Positions 44,498 to 53,760 of a stretch of DNA of 64,000 bases are shown here, one piece after another; position 1 is the first letter of the stretch, and each line of letters opens with the position of its first letter. Both the position numbers and the translations under genes were made by a program. The notes under the pieces are model-generated. The model was not told where the DNA came from. It searched no databases and saw nothing but the letters and a program-made list of their open reading frames with translations. This DNA is from Streptococcus lutetiensis (GTDB lineage: Bacteria; Bacillota; Bacilli; Lactobacillales; Streptococcaceae). The stretch lies in contig NZ_LS483403.1 in assembly GCF_900475675.1 (NCBI RefSeq), forward strand, positions 124,001 to 188,000, read 5' to 3'.

Positions 44498-45766
44498 ATG
44501 AACAAGTTTCTAGATGCTATCAGTGACAAACTTTTGCCTTTGGCAAACAAATTGGCTTCCAATCGCTACTTGTCGATTTTACGTGATGCCTTCATGCTTG
44601 CCTTCCCGTTGACCATGTTTGGATCAATTGTTGTCGTTATTTCTAACCTTCCTTTTTTAAACGATGGCACGAAAGCGCTTTTATCAAGTCTGTTTGGTAA
44701 TGCACAAAATGCGACAATGTCGATTATGACCGTCTTTGTAACCTGGGGGATTGGTTACTACCTATCTAAATCATATGATGAAGATGGTATTTTTGGCGGA
44801 GCAATTGCATTTGCAAGTTTCCTTCTTTTAACACCGTTTTACACTTTGACAGATAAAGGTCAAGAAGTATCTAACGTTCTTAGCCTAGATCGCTTAGGGG
44901 CAAAAGGCATGTTCCTAGGAATGATTGTGTCATTTATCGCAACTGAAATTTACTGCCGCGTCAGCAAAAAAGGTTGGCAAATTAAAATGCCTGACAGCGT
45001 GCCACCTGCAGTTGCAAAATCATTTGCTGCTTTGATTCCAGCAGTTTTGACATTATCAATCTTCACAGCGCTTAATGCAATCGTAACAGGTGCTTTCAAT
45101 ACAAACCTTCACGATGTGATTTATAATGTTATCCAAATGCCTTTGGTTGGTCTTGGTAGTAGTATTTGGGCGACACTTATTGCTATCTTTTTTATCCAAT
45201 TCTTGTGGTTCTTTGGTCTTCACGGACAAATCCTTGTTAACTCTGTTATGGACCCAATTTGGAACACTTTGATGTATGATAACTTGGATGCTTATAAAGC
45301 AGGTGAACATATTCCTCACATTATTTCAAAACCATTCATGGAAACATTCACTGTTGGTCTTGGTGGTTCAGGGATGACTCTTGCGGTCGTTATCATCATG
45401 GCATTTATCATGAAGAAAAAACAATACCGTGACGTTGGTCGTTTGGCACTTGGTGCTGGTATCTTTAACGTTAATGAACCTGTTATCTTTGGTTTGCCAA
45501 TCGTTTTGAATGCTACAATTCTTATTCCTTGGGTGATTTCACCAATCATCGTTACAGCTCTTAACTACTTCGTAATGGCAATTGGCCTTGTTCCTGCACC
45601 AACAGGAGTATCTGTTCCTTGGACTGTGCCAGTCTTCTTTAGTGGTATAATTGCGACAAACTCACTTGCTGGCGGTCTTCTTCAAATTATTGACTGCTTG
45701 ATTGTCGGATTTATCTGGCTACCATTCTTGCATATGCTGGACAAACAACCTGATTCTGCGCTATAA
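44498..45766 (+). CDS. celB: PTS cellobiose-family EIIC permease
   Basis: The 422-residue membrane protein forms the sugar channel with about ten helices. Conserved loops include FGLHGQILVNSVMDPIW (~250) and GAGIFNVNEPVIFGLPIVLN (~330), the substrate-site region of the lactose/cellobiose EIIC family. ATG 44498 follows GAGGAG. It needs the EIIA and EIIB encoded at 42117-42765. Confidence 0.93.
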   Translation: MNKFLDAISDKLLPLANKLASNRYLSILRDAFMLAFPLTMFGSIVVVISNLPFLNDGTKALLSSLFGNAQNATMSIMTVFVTWGIGYYLSKSYDEDGIFGGAIAFASFLLLTPFYTLTDKGQEVSNVLSLDRLGAKGMFLGMIVSFIATEIYCRVSKKGWQIKMPDSVPPAVAKSFAALIPAVLTLSIFTALNAIVTGAFNTNLHDVIYNVIQMPLVGLGSSIWATLIAIFFIQFLWFFGLHGQILVNSVMDPIWNTLMYDNLDAYKAGEHIPHIISKPFMETFTVGLGGSGMTLAVVIIMAFIMKKKQYRDVGRLALGAGIFNVNEPVIFGLPIVLNATILIPWVISPIIVTALNYFVMAIGLVPAPTGVSVPWTVPVFFSGIIATNSLAGGLLQIIDCLIVGFIWLPFLHMLDKQPDSAL

Positions 45767-45818
45767 TAAGACTATAAGTTTTAAAAATTAGTCTATATAA
45801 GTGGAATAGGAGCGATCT

Positions 45819-46544
45819 ATGTCAAAATATGAAGAGATTGCAGGGATTATTCGAACAAGGATTTCAGACGGAACTTACCCAATTGATTCGATGCTGCCGA
45901 TTCAATCTAACTTGGCAAAAGAATTTGGGGTAAGTCGAATGACTATCAAAAAAGCTATTGAGATGTTAACCATTGAAGGTTTGGTCCTTTCAAAACAAGG
46001 TAATGGAACGAAAGTTTTAAATTCATCGTTTTGGGATAAAGAGGATTCGAGATTTCGATTGAACAACTACAATGGCTTAAGCCACGACATGAAGGATGAT
46101 TCTCGCAAATTAACGAGCAAAATCATTGAATTTACCGTTGAATTTCCTGATGTGGAGATTGCTGAACGTCTTCAGGTCGAACAATCAGCACCAGTTTACA
46201 AAATTATTCGTCTACGTTTGCTAGATGGTAAACCATATGCTCTTGAGCATACTTATATGGCGTGTGACTTGGTTCCTGGATTGGATGATAGCATTTTGTT
46301 GGCATCGGTTTATGATTATCTTTGGAACACTTTGCATCTTAAATTTGCTGGATCTTATCGTCATATCACTGCTGAAAAACCTGATCAATACGATAAAGAC
46401 TATTTAGCTTGTCGGGATGATGATCCTATTTTGCAAGTGGAACAAGTTGTTTATTTGGAAAATGGTAGACCAATTGAGTATTCACGCACGAGAAATCGTT
46501 ATGATGTACGCGGATATTCACTGTTGGATGTTAAGAATATTTAG
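45819..46544 (+). CDS. GntR/HutC-family regulator of the cellobiose PTS
   Basis: The 241-residue regulator has an N-terminal winged helix (LAKEFGVSRMTIKKAIEML, ~30-50) and a C-terminal UTRA ligand domain (APVYKIIRLRLLDGKPYALE). It is the only local regulator and the likely binder of AAGACTAGACTT sites at 42013 and 44426. A related AAGACTATAAGTTTT lies in its own leader at 45768, so weak autoregulation is possible. UTRA ligands are often phosphosugars. Confidence 0.9.
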   Translation: MSKYEEIAGIIRTRISDGTYPIDSMLPIQSNLAKEFGVSRMTIKKAIEMLTIEGLVLSKQGNGTKVLNSSFWDKEDSRFRLNNYNGLSHDMKDDSRKLTSKIIEFTVEFPDVEIAERLQVEQSAPVYKIIRLRLLDGKPYALEHTYMACDLVPGLDDSILLASVYDYLWNTLHLKFAGSYRHITAEKPDQYDKDYLACRDDDPILQVEQVVYLENGRPIEYSRTRNRYDVRGYSLLDVKNI

Positions 46545-46548
46545 CTGG

Positions 46549-46574
46549 GAAACCCAAAAGAACTTTGGGTTTCT
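46549..46574 (+). terminator. Hairpin between gntR and manA
   Basis: GAAACCCAAA/TTTGGGTTTC stem with TTCG after it; begins 5 bp past the gntR stop. The T run is poor, so partial readthrough into manA is likely. Confidence 0.6.
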
Positions 46575-46617
46575 TCGTGGTAGACAAGCAGATTTGCTTG
46601 AAGAAAGGAAATTTTTT

Positions 46618-47568
46618 ATGGCAGAACCATTATTTTTAAAAGCACAAATGCATGATAAAATTTGGGGCGGAACAAAACTTCGCGACGAATTTGGTTACGA
46701 TATTCCGACTGAAACGACTGGTGAATATTGGGCTATTTCAGCTCACCCAAATGGTGTTTCAATTGTGGATAATGGTACATATAAAGGTGAAGGTTTAGAT
46801 AAACTTTATCGTGAGCACAAAGAACTTTTTGGAAGTCCAAAATCAGAAGTCTTTCCATTATTGACAAAAATTCTTGATGCTAACGATTGGCTTAGTGTAC
46901 AAGTTCACCCAGATGATGCTTATGCCCTTGAACATGAAGGTGAACTCGGTAAGACAGAATGTTGGTATGTCATTGCTGCTGATGAAGATTCAGAAATCAT
47001 TTATGGTCATAATGCCAAATCAAAAGAAGAACTTGCTGAGATGATTGAAGCAGGCAAATGGGACGATTTGTTGACAAAAGTTCCAGTCAAAGCTGGTGAT
47101 TTCTTCTACGTACCAAGTGGTACAATGCACGCTATCGGTAAAGGTATCTTGATTTTGGAAACACAACAATCAAGTGATACAACTTATCGTGTTTACGATT
47201 TTGACCGTCGTGATGCGGCTGGAAACCTTCGCGACTTGCACATTAAACAATCAATTGATGTTCTAACAATTGGTGAACCTGCAAACAGCACACCTGTGAC
47301 TGTAGATGTGGATAACTTGAGTTCAAGCCTTTTGGTGTCAAATGAATTCTTCGCTGTTTACAAATGGGTTGTGTCAGGTGCCGTAAACTTTACCCAAACA
47401 GCGCCATATTTGTTAGTAAGTGTTCTTTCAGGTCAAGGTAGCTTGACTGTGGATAACCGTGTTTATAACCTTAAAAAAGGTGATCATTTCATCTTGCCAA
47501 ACGATGTAAAATCATGGCAACTTAATGGCGATTTAGAAATTATCGCTAGCCATCCAAATGAAAAATAA
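46618..47568 (+). CDS. manA: Mannose-6-phosphate isomerase
   Basis: The 316-residue class I zinc enzyme interconverts mannose-6-P and fructose-6-P. Metal motif VQVHPDDAYALEHE (~100) and GKTECWYVI follow the N-terminal KIWGGTKLRDEFGYD; the second metal region is VPSGTMHAIGKG. ATG 46618 (MAEPLFLKA) follows GAAAGGAAA; the longer in-frame start has no support. Presence beside a mannanase remnant and a ROK kinase suggests a former mannan-utilisation cluster. Confidence 0.94.
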   Translation: MAEPLFLKAQMHDKIWGGTKLRDEFGYDIPTETTGEYWAISAHPNGVSIVDNGTYKGEGLDKLYREHKELFGSPKSEVFPLLTKILDANDWLSVQVHPDDAYALEHEGELGKTECWYVIAADEDSEIIYGHNAKSKEELAEMIEAGKWDDLLTKVPVKAGDFFYVPSGTMHAIGKGILILETQQSSDTTYRVYDFDRRDAAGNLRDLHIKQSIDVLTIGEPANSTPVTVDVDNLSSSLLVSNEFFAVYKWVVSGAVNFTQTAPYLLVSVLSGQGSLTVDNRVYNLKKGDHFILPNDVKSWQLNGDLEIIASHPNEK

Positions 47569-47611
47569 ATGTTCGTAAGCATGAGTGAAATAAAAAATCC
47601 GAGAGACATTC

Positions 47612-47747
47612 TGAACCGCACCCCAAAAGTTAGACACAAAATCTAACGATTGGGGTGCTTTTTGTATGAAATTAACTTATGAAGATAAACTAGAAATCTA
47701 TAAACTCAGAAAACAAGGTGTGTCTTGGCCTCAGCTGGGTCAAACCT
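47612..47747 (+). mobile_element. Truncated IS3-family insertion sequence (left end)
   Basis: The terminal sequence TGAACCGCACCCCAAAAGTT opens a hairpin (47618-47659, GCACCCC/GGGGTGC). It is followed by ATG 47666 and the first ~27 codons of an OrfA transposase (MKLTYEDKLEIYKLRKQGVS). The frame then runs into unrelated DNA around 47747. Only the left end remains, so the element is inactive. Confidence 0.75.
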
Positions 47748-48090
47748 ATGATGGTATTTTTTATTCCAACGTTACGAAGTTTGGAGATAACTTGTTGATA
47801 ACCTGCTGCCCAGTTTGAACTATCCCAAGCTCCGCCCCATTCATTGGCAATATTTAAGATGACGTGGTCTTCGTTTCCAATGAGAGCATCTTTCATTTCC
47901 ATCCAGTAATTAGCAGTATTTTCCAAATATTGAATGTTCTCTGAACCAGTAGCATCGTGTGCTTCGACGATAGCAATCAAGTGGTTGTCTTTACAAAGTG
48001 TGATGAGTTTTTGAATTTCTGTTAGTGAAGTTTTGCTGTATTGCTGCCCGTCTCCCATAACGATACGAATACAGTTTTATTAGTTTTCTC
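47748..48090 (-). pseudogene. GH5-type mannanase/endoglucanase fragment
   Basis: On the minus strand about 110 codons read NCIRIVMGDGQQYSKTSLTE, IAIVEAHDATGSENIQYLEN and ILNIANEWGGAWDSSNWAAG. The NEW motif holds the acid/base Glu of GH5 enzymes, and the fragment resembles beta-mannanases known from S. gallolyticus. The 3' part is cut by the IS remnant. Upstream of about 48090 in-frame stops end the similarity, so signal peptide and nucleophile region are both lost. Confidence 0.75.
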
Positions 48091-48523
48091 CCCCTAAAAA
48101 AGTTTTAGGCCCTTATGTTTTGAATGTAACTTTTTTCCGCGGTTAATAAAGTAATTGTATACAAATAATCAAAAAAAGTTTCAGGAAGCGCATTCTAAAA
48201 AAGCATAACATAATTATTTGTAAAAATATATACTTTTATAAAATAAGATGATAAAATGGAGCTGTCAAAAGAAAGAGGTGGCGAATAGCTTATTGATTGA
48301 CAAATTTATTATCCGATAATTGAAAAATTTTATTAGTTAACCATAAAAATCAGAGCAACTTTTAAAATCTCCTGGGCTGTTTTGATTTTTTATGGTTACA
48401 TTTTATGGGAAAATGTATCATTTGCAAGAAATTATCAATTAACATTTGGAACTTTAGCTCTTCTAGTTTAAAATATAGATAATAATATGCATTAGTTTAT
48501 ATATTAGATTTAGAGGAGAAGTA
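48091..48523. other. AT-rich intergenic DNA after the mannanase fragment
   Basis: No gene is seen in 430 bp. Repeated T-rich tracts and AT-rich stretches could supply the promoter of the following gntR gene, but no confident -35/-10 pair or operator stands out. It probably includes the decayed 5' region of the mannanase gene. Confidence 0.4.
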
Positions 48524-49237
48524 ATGGAAAAATATAACCTTATTGCAAATGATGTGCGTAAGAAAATTTTAGAAGGTGTTTATCAACCGAATGAACAACT
48601 GCCTTTTGAAAAAGATTTTTGTCGCACGTACAAGGTTAGTAAGATGACGGTCAAAAAAGCCTTAGATATTCTCGTTACAGAAGGCTTGATTTACAAACGT
48701 CGTGGGGCAGGGACTTTTGTTATGGACCTGTCAGTTGAAAAAATGAAGAAAATGTTGATGGATATCCAAATGATGGGGACAACAGCATTTTATCCAGACA
48801 AAAAAATTACAAGTCGCGTGATTGATTTTACGGTTGTGAAAGCAGATGTGAAAATTGCAGAAAAACTAAAAATTAAGGAAACAAGCTTCGTTTATAAAAT
48901 TCATCGTGTCCGCTTAGTTGATGATAAACCAACGGTTATCGAAGAAACTTACATGCCAATCGATTTGATTACAAGTTTGAAAATCGAGCATGTGGAAAAT
49001 TCGATTTATGATTATATTGAAAATGATCTTGGTTTAAAAATTCAATCAGGCCACCGTACGATTACTGTTCGTCGTACGACGGATGAGGAAGCTAATTACT
49101 TGTCACTTGAAAAAGGTGACCCAGTAGCAGTAGCTGTTCAAACGGGTTATTTAACAAATGGTGCTGCGTTTGAATATTCAATTAGTACACATCGCTATGA
49201 TGAATTTTCATTAGAGATTGTTTTAACACACCGCTAG
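48524..49237 (+). CDS. GntR/HutC-family regulator
   Basis: The 237-residue regulator has a winged helix (RTYKVSKMTVKKALDILVTE, ~30-50) and a UTRA domain (SFVYKIHRVRLVDDKPTVIEETYMP). It leads the ROK kinase and SGNH esterase genes on the same strand and probably controls them. AGAGGAGAAGTA gives a good ribosome site. It is a paralogue in type, not sequence, of the regulator at 45819. Confidence 0.9.
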   Translation: MEKYNLIANDVRKKILEGVYQPNEQLPFEKDFCRTYKVSKMTVKKALDILVTEGLIYKRRGAGTFVMDLSVEKMKKMLMDIQMMGTTAFYPDKKITSRVIDFTVVKADVKIAEKLKIKETSFVYKIHRVRLVDDKPTVIEETYMPIDLITSLKIEHVENSIYDYIENDLGLKIQSGHRTITVRRTTDEEANYLSLEKGDPVAVAVQTGYLTNGAAFEYSISTHRYDEFSLEIVLTHR

Positions 49238-49270
49238 CAGTGTTTTTGCTAGGTAGAAATGGAGAAGAAA

Positions 49271-50134
49271 ATGAATTTAGTCGTGTTTGATATTGGTGGA
49301 ACTTCTGTGAAATATGGCCGTTACCAAGATAGTGCCATTGATAAAAAAGGTTCCTTTCCAACTCCCAAAACTTGGGAAGAAATGAAAGAAAACTTGCATC
49401 GTGTCTTTACAGAATTGTCAGATGCAGATACCAAAGGGGTTGCTATTTCAAGCCCTGGTGCTGTGGATACTGAAGAAGGTGTGATTAAAGGATTTAGTGC
49501 TATTCCATACATTCATAACTTCAAGATTATTGATGAATTGGAAGCTATGTTTGGCTTACCTGTGACTATCGAAAATGATGCTAACTGTGCTGGCCTTGCT
49601 GAAAGTCAATTTGGTATCGGAAAAGATAGCAAAAAATCAATTTATTTCATTCTTGGGACAGGTATTGGTGGTGCAGTTTGCCTTGATGGTAAATTGTACA
49701 AAGGAAGTAGTCTTTACGGTGGTGAATTTGGTTTCATGATTATCAAAGACGGCATTACGCTTAGTAACCTAGCTAGTCCCGTTGCCGTGGCTAAAAAATA
49801 CGCTAAAGAGCATGGCTTGACTGATTTTACTGGCAAAGATTTATTTGATTTAGCAGATGCTGGCAATAGTGATGCTAAGGCTGCCTTGTCAGAAATGTAT
49901 GATGTCATTGCTATCGGTATTTTCAACTGCCTTGTCAGCATTAACCCTGATTTGGTTGGTATTGGTGGCGGTATTTCTGCGCGTGAAGATTTGGTGCCAG
50001 AGCTTGATAAACGTATCAAAGCTTTGATTGAAATAACAAATGCGCGTGAATTAGACTATCAATTAAAAGTCTGTCAATTTAGGAATGATGCCAATCTATT
50101 TGGAGCTGTTTCTAACTTTTTAAACACAAAGTGA
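49271..50134 (+). CDS. ROK-family sugar kinase
   Basis: The 287-residue protein has the ATP-phosphate motif FDIGGTSVKYG (N-terminus), the sugar site ENDANCAGLAES (~103) and GTGIGGAV (~133). The usual ROK zinc motif after GGEFG (His then Cys cluster) is missing: the sequence reads GGEFGFMIIKDG without cysteines. Substrate is likely a hexose such as glucose, mannose or fructose. ATG 49271 follows GGAG. It is cotranscribed with gntR and the esterase. Confidence 0.88.
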   Translation: MNLVVFDIGGTSVKYGRYQDSAIDKKGSFPTPKTWEEMKENLHRVFTELSDADTKGVAISSPGAVDTEEGVIKGFSAIPYIHNFKIIDELEAMFGLPVTIENDANCAGLAESQFGIGKDSKKSIYFILGTGIGGAVCLDGKLYKGSSLYGGEFGFMIIKDGITLSNLASPVAVAKKYAKEHGLTDFTGKDLFDLADAGNSDAKAALSEMYDVIAIGIFNCLVSINPDLVGIGGGISAREDLVPELDKRIKALIEITNARELDYQLKVCQFRNDANLFGAVSNFLNTK

Positions 50135-50143
50135 GGCAGCCAT

Positions 50144-50785
50144 ATGGAAATTAGAAAGAATGACCGTATTGTCTTTTTTGGTGATAGTATCACTGAGTGG
50201 GGACGTGACAAAGCGGACCCAGTAAGTCTCGGAACTGGCTTTGTGAGCTTAGTAGCAGCTGATTTGTTGGAGCATCATAGAGATTTTCATTTACAATGTT
50301 TCAACCGAGGAATCGGTGGCAATAAAGTTCAAGATTTGTTGGACCGCGTTGATACTGACTGCCTTTCTTTGAAGCCAGATGTTGTGATTTTAATGGTTGG
50401 GATTAACGATGTTTGGCATTTAGTTGGTAAAGATGGTTTTGCTAGCGATAGCGAGCAAGAGCGTTTTGAGACGATTTATCGACAATTGTTGCAAAGTTTG
50501 AAGAGTGCGGGAGTTGAGCGAATTTTGCTGATGGAACCTTATGTTCTAGATTACCCAGAAGACCGTATGACTTGGCGTAAAGACCTTGATCCAAAGATTC
50601 AGATTGTCCGCCACTTGGCGCGTGAATTCAGTCTTAAATTAGTTCCGCTTGATGGTTTGATGAATGAGCAAGCTTTGCTTAATGGCAGACGCGAACTGAC
50701 AGGTGAAGACGGTGTTCATCCAACCTTGGCAGGAGCAACCGTTATCGCTCAAGAAATTTTAAAACGCCTGACTTTTGTTTACTGA
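50144..50785 (+). CDS. SGNH/GDSL-family esterase
   Basis: The 213-residue cytosolic hydrolase has block I FFGDSITEWG (nucleophile Ser), block II Gly in GIGGNKVQDLL, block III Asn in MVGINDVW and block V DGVHPT (Asp, His). This is the GDSL/lysophospholipase L1-like group, which includes sugar-ester deacetylases. Next to a kinase and a mannanase remnant, deacetylation of acetylated manno-oligosaccharides is a reasonable guess. Starts 9 bp after the kinase stop. Confidence 0.88.
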   Translation: MEIRKNDRIVFFGDSITEWGRDKADPVSLGTGFVSLVAADLLEHHRDFHLQCFNRGIGGNKVQDLLDRVDTDCLSLKPDVVILMVGINDVWHLVGKDGFASDSEQERFETIYRQLLQSLKSAGVERILLMEPYVLDYPEDRMTWRKDLDPKIQIVRHLAREFSLKLVPLDGLMNEQALLNGRRELTGEDGVHPTLAGATVIAQEILKRLTFVY

Positions 50786-50822
50786 CATAATGTACCAGAT
50801 TTTGGTTGAAAACTAAAAAGTT

Positions 50823-50852
50823 GACCTGAACAGTTTTTGGTTCAGGTCTTTT
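50823..50852 (+). terminator. Terminator of gntR-ROK-SGNH operon
   Basis: GACCTGAAC/GTTCAGGTC stem followed by TTTTT. Confidence 0.9.
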
Positions 50853-50937
50853 TATCTAATGCATTGGTATTTTGGGGCGTTTAGTGTTAAAATAGTAACA
50901 ATATAAATCTGTATGCGAGAGAAAAGAAGAGGTCCTT

Positions 50938-53160
50938 ATGGCAAAAATTGTGAATTTGACGGGTGAAGAGGTGGTTGCACTCACAGCCCAATACATGAGC
51001 GAATCTGATGTGGCGATTGTTCAAAAAGCATTGGATTACGCGACAAAAGCACATATCTCACAAGTTAGGCAATCAGGCGAGCCTTATATCATCCATCCTA
51101 TCCAAGTTGCAGGTATTTTAGCAGATTTGCATCTTGATGTGGTGACAGTGGCTTGTGGTTTTTTGCATGACGTTGTTGAAGATACTGAGATTACTTTAGA
51201 TGAAATCGAAGCTGAATTTGGTAAAGATGTTCGTGATATTGTCGATGGTGTTACAAAACTTGGTAAAGTTGAGTACAAATCACATGAAGAGCAATTGGCT
51301 GAAAATCACCGTAAGATGCTTATGGCCATGTCTAAAGATATTCGTGTGATTTTGGTAAAACTTGCCGACCGTCTTCATAATATGCGCACTTTGAAGCATC
51401 TTCGTAAGGACAAGCAAGAACGCATTTCACGTGAAACCATGGAAATTTATGCTCCCCTTGCTCATCGTTTGGGGATTAGCCGCATTAAGTGGGAATTGGA
51501 AGATTTGTCATTCCGTTACCTCAATGAAATTGAGTTCTACAAGATTTCGCACATGATGAACGAAAAACGTCGTGAACGTGAAGCTCTGGTTGATGAAATC
51601 GTCAAGAAAATTAAAGATTACACTGAAGAACAAGGGCTTTACGGAGACGTTTACGGTCGTCCAAAACACATTTATTCTATTTATCGCAAAATGCGTGATA
51701 AAAAGAAACGATTTGACCAAATCTATGATTTGATTGCCATTCGTTGTATCATGGAAACCCCTAGCGATGTTTACGCTATGGTTGGTTATATTCATGAATT
51801 GTGGCGTCCAATGCCAGGGCGTTTCAAAGATTATATTGCTGCGCCTAAAGCCAACGGTTACCAATCTATTCACACGACTGTTTACGGACCAAAAGGACCA
51901 ATCGAAATTCAAATCCGTACCAAAGAAATGCACCAAGTCGCTGAATACGGGGTTGCTGCTCACTGGGCTTACAAAAAAGGGATTAAAGGCAAGGTTGACA
52001 GTCAAGAACAAGCTGTCGGCATGAGCTGGATTAAAGAATTGGTTGAATTGCAAGACGCGTCAAACGGTGATGCGGTAGACTTTGTTGATTCAGTTAAACA
52101 AGATATTTTCTCAGAACGTATCTATGTCTTCACCCCAACAGGTGCCGTGCAAGAGTTGCCAAAAGACTCTGGGCCAATTGATTTTGCTTACGCCATTCAT
52201 ACCCAAGTTGGCGAAAAGACTGTTGGTGCTAAGGTTAATGGTCGTATGGTACCACTAACTGCCAAACTTAAAACAGGTGATGTGGTTGAAATTGTAACCA
52301 ACCCAAATTCATTTGGACCAAGCCGCGACTGGATTAAAATTGTTAAGACAAACAAAGCCCGCAACCGCATCCGCCAATTCTTGAAAAATCAAGATAAGGA
52401 ATTGTCAGTCAACAAGGGTCGTGAGCTTTTGGTGGATTATTTCCAAGACCAAGGTTATGTGGCTAACAAATACTTGGATAAAAAACACCTTGAAGCCATT
52501 TTGCCACGTTTCAGTGTTCGTAGCGAAGAAGCTCTTTATGCGGCAGTTGGTTTCGGTGAAATTAGTGCGGCAGCTGTTTTCAATCGTCTAACGGAAAAAG
52601 AACGCCGCGAAGAGGAACGTGCTAAAGCGAAAGCAGAAGCAGATGAGCTCATGAATGGTGGCGAAATCAAGACAGAAAATAAAGAAGTCTTGAAAGTTCG
52701 CAGTGAAAATGGTGTTATCATTCAAGGAGCGTCAGGTCTTTTGATGCGTATCGCTAAATGTTGTAACCCAGTCCCGGGTGACCCAATTGAAGGTTATATT
52801 ACCAAAGGACGTGGAGTTGCCATTCACCGTGCGGATTGCCACAATATTAAGAGCCAAGAAGGCTATGAGCAACGTCTTATCGAGGTCGAATGGGACGATG
52901 CTACTAGCGCTAATAATGATTACATCGCTGAAATTGATATTTATGGTCTTAACCGTTCAGGGCTTCTAAATGATGTTCTTCAAGTCCTTTCAAACGTTAC
53001 TAAGAATATTTCAACCGTTAATGCCCAACCAAGTAAAGATATGAAATTCGCAAATATCCACGTTAGTTTCACAATTCCAAACTTGACGGAATTGACTGCT
53101 GTTGTCGATAAAATTAAAATCATCCCAGACGTTTACTCTGTCAAACGTACAAATGGATAA
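50938..53160 (+). CDS. relA: Bifunctional (p)ppGpp synthetase/hydrolase
   Basis: The 740-residue enzyme makes and degrades the stringent-response alarmone. The order is: HD hydrolase (HPIQVAGILADLHLD, FLHDVVEDTE, ~50-80), synthetase (RPKHIYSIYRKM, IAAPKANGYQSIHTTVYG, ~240-330), TGS (RIYVFTPTGAVQELPKDSG, ~395) and zinc-finger/ACT (CCNPVPGD, ~610; final 80 residues). Both catalytic domains look intact. Single gene with its own terminator. Confidence 0.97.
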   Translation: MAKIVNLTGEEVVALTAQYMSESDVAIVQKALDYATKAHISQVRQSGEPYIIHPIQVAGILADLHLDVVTVACGFLHDVVEDTEITLDEIEAEFGKDVRDIVDGVTKLGKVEYKSHEEQLAENHRKMLMAMSKDIRVILVKLADRLHNMRTLKHLRKDKQERISRETMEIYAPLAHRLGISRIKWELEDLSFRYLNEIEFYKISHMMNEKRREREALVDEIVKKIKDYTEEQGLYGDVYGRPKHIYSIYRKMRDKKKRFDQIYDLIAIRCIMETPSDVYAMVGYIHELWRPMPGRFKDYIAAPKANGYQSIHTTVYGPKGPIEIQIRTKEMHQVAEYGVAAHWAYKKGIKGKVDSQEQAVGMSWIKELVELQDASNGDAVDFVDSVKQDIFSERIYVFTPTGAVQELPKDSGPIDFAYAIHTQVGEKTVGAKVNGRMVPLTAKLKTGDVVEIVTNPNSFGPSRDWIKIVKTNKARNRIRQFLKNQDKELSVNKGRELLVDYFQDQGYVANKYLDKKHLEAILPRFSVRSEEALYAAVGFGEISAAAVFNRLTEKERREEERAKAKAEADELMNGGEIKTENKEVLKVRSENGVIIQGASGLLMRIAKCCNPVPGDPIEGYITKGRGVAIHRADCHNIKSQEGYEQRLIEVEWDDATSANNDYIAEIDIYGLNRSGLLNDVLQVLSNVTKNISTVNAQPSKDMKFANIHVSFTIPNLTELTAVVDKIKIIPDVYSVKRTNG

Positions 53161-53162
53161 CT

Positions 53163-53192
53163 AAAATGAGCTGATAATGCAGCTCATTTTTT
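53163..53192 (+). terminator. Terminator of relA
   Basis: Perfect 11-bp stem AAAATGAGCTG/CAGCTCATTTT plus TT. Confidence 0.9.
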
Positions 53193-53287
53193 GGTTTGGA
53201 AGAGAAAAGGTAAGTGCTTTTTTTATTTTTCTGAAAATGTTAAAATGACAATAATGAAAGCGAATTTATTTTCAGAAAGGAATAGAT

Positions 53288-53731
53288 ATGAAAGTAGTCA
53301 TTCAACGTGTTAAAGAAGCACAAGTTACGATTGATGATGAGCTGGTTGGAGATATCAGTCAAGGCTTATTGTTGTTAGTTGGAGTAGGACCAGATGATGA
53401 GCAAGAAGACCTTGATTACGCTGTTCGTAAAATTACTAATATGCGTATCTTTTCAGATGATATGGGCAAGATGAATTTATCTGTCCAAGATATTAAGGGA
53501 AGTATCTTATCAGTGTCTCAATTTACTTTGTTTGCAGAGACCAAAAAAGGTAATCGGCCTGCATTTACGGGCGCTGCAAAACCTGATAAAGCTGAAAAAA
53601 TGTACCTCGACTTTAATGAAGCACTTGCCCAATTCGTTCCTGTTGAAACAGGTGTTTTTGGTGCTGACATGCAAGTTAGTCTAGTCAATGACGGTCCTGT
53701 TACTATTATTTTGGATACAAAATCTCGTTAA
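53288..53731 (+). CDS. dtd: D-aminoacyl-tRNA deacylase
   Basis: The 147-residue homodimeric enzyme removes D-amino acids (and Gly mischarged on tRNA-Ala). The family motif [17 protein letters not shown] (~78) and the cross-subunit [12 protein letters not shown] tail (Gly-cisPro-type region) are present. AGAAAGGAATAG precedes the ATG. relA-dtd adjacency is widely conserved in Firmicutes. Confidence 0.96.
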   Translation: MKVVIQRVKEAQVTIDDELVGDISQGLLLLVGVGPDDEQEDLDYAVRKITNMRIFSDDMGKMNLSVQDIKGSILSVSQFTLFAETKKGNRPAFTGAAKPDKAEKMYLDFNEALAQFVPVETGVFGADMQVSLVNDGPVTIILDTKSR

Positions 53732-53760
53732 GTTAAGTTAAGAAGGGACGGAGGTAGAAG

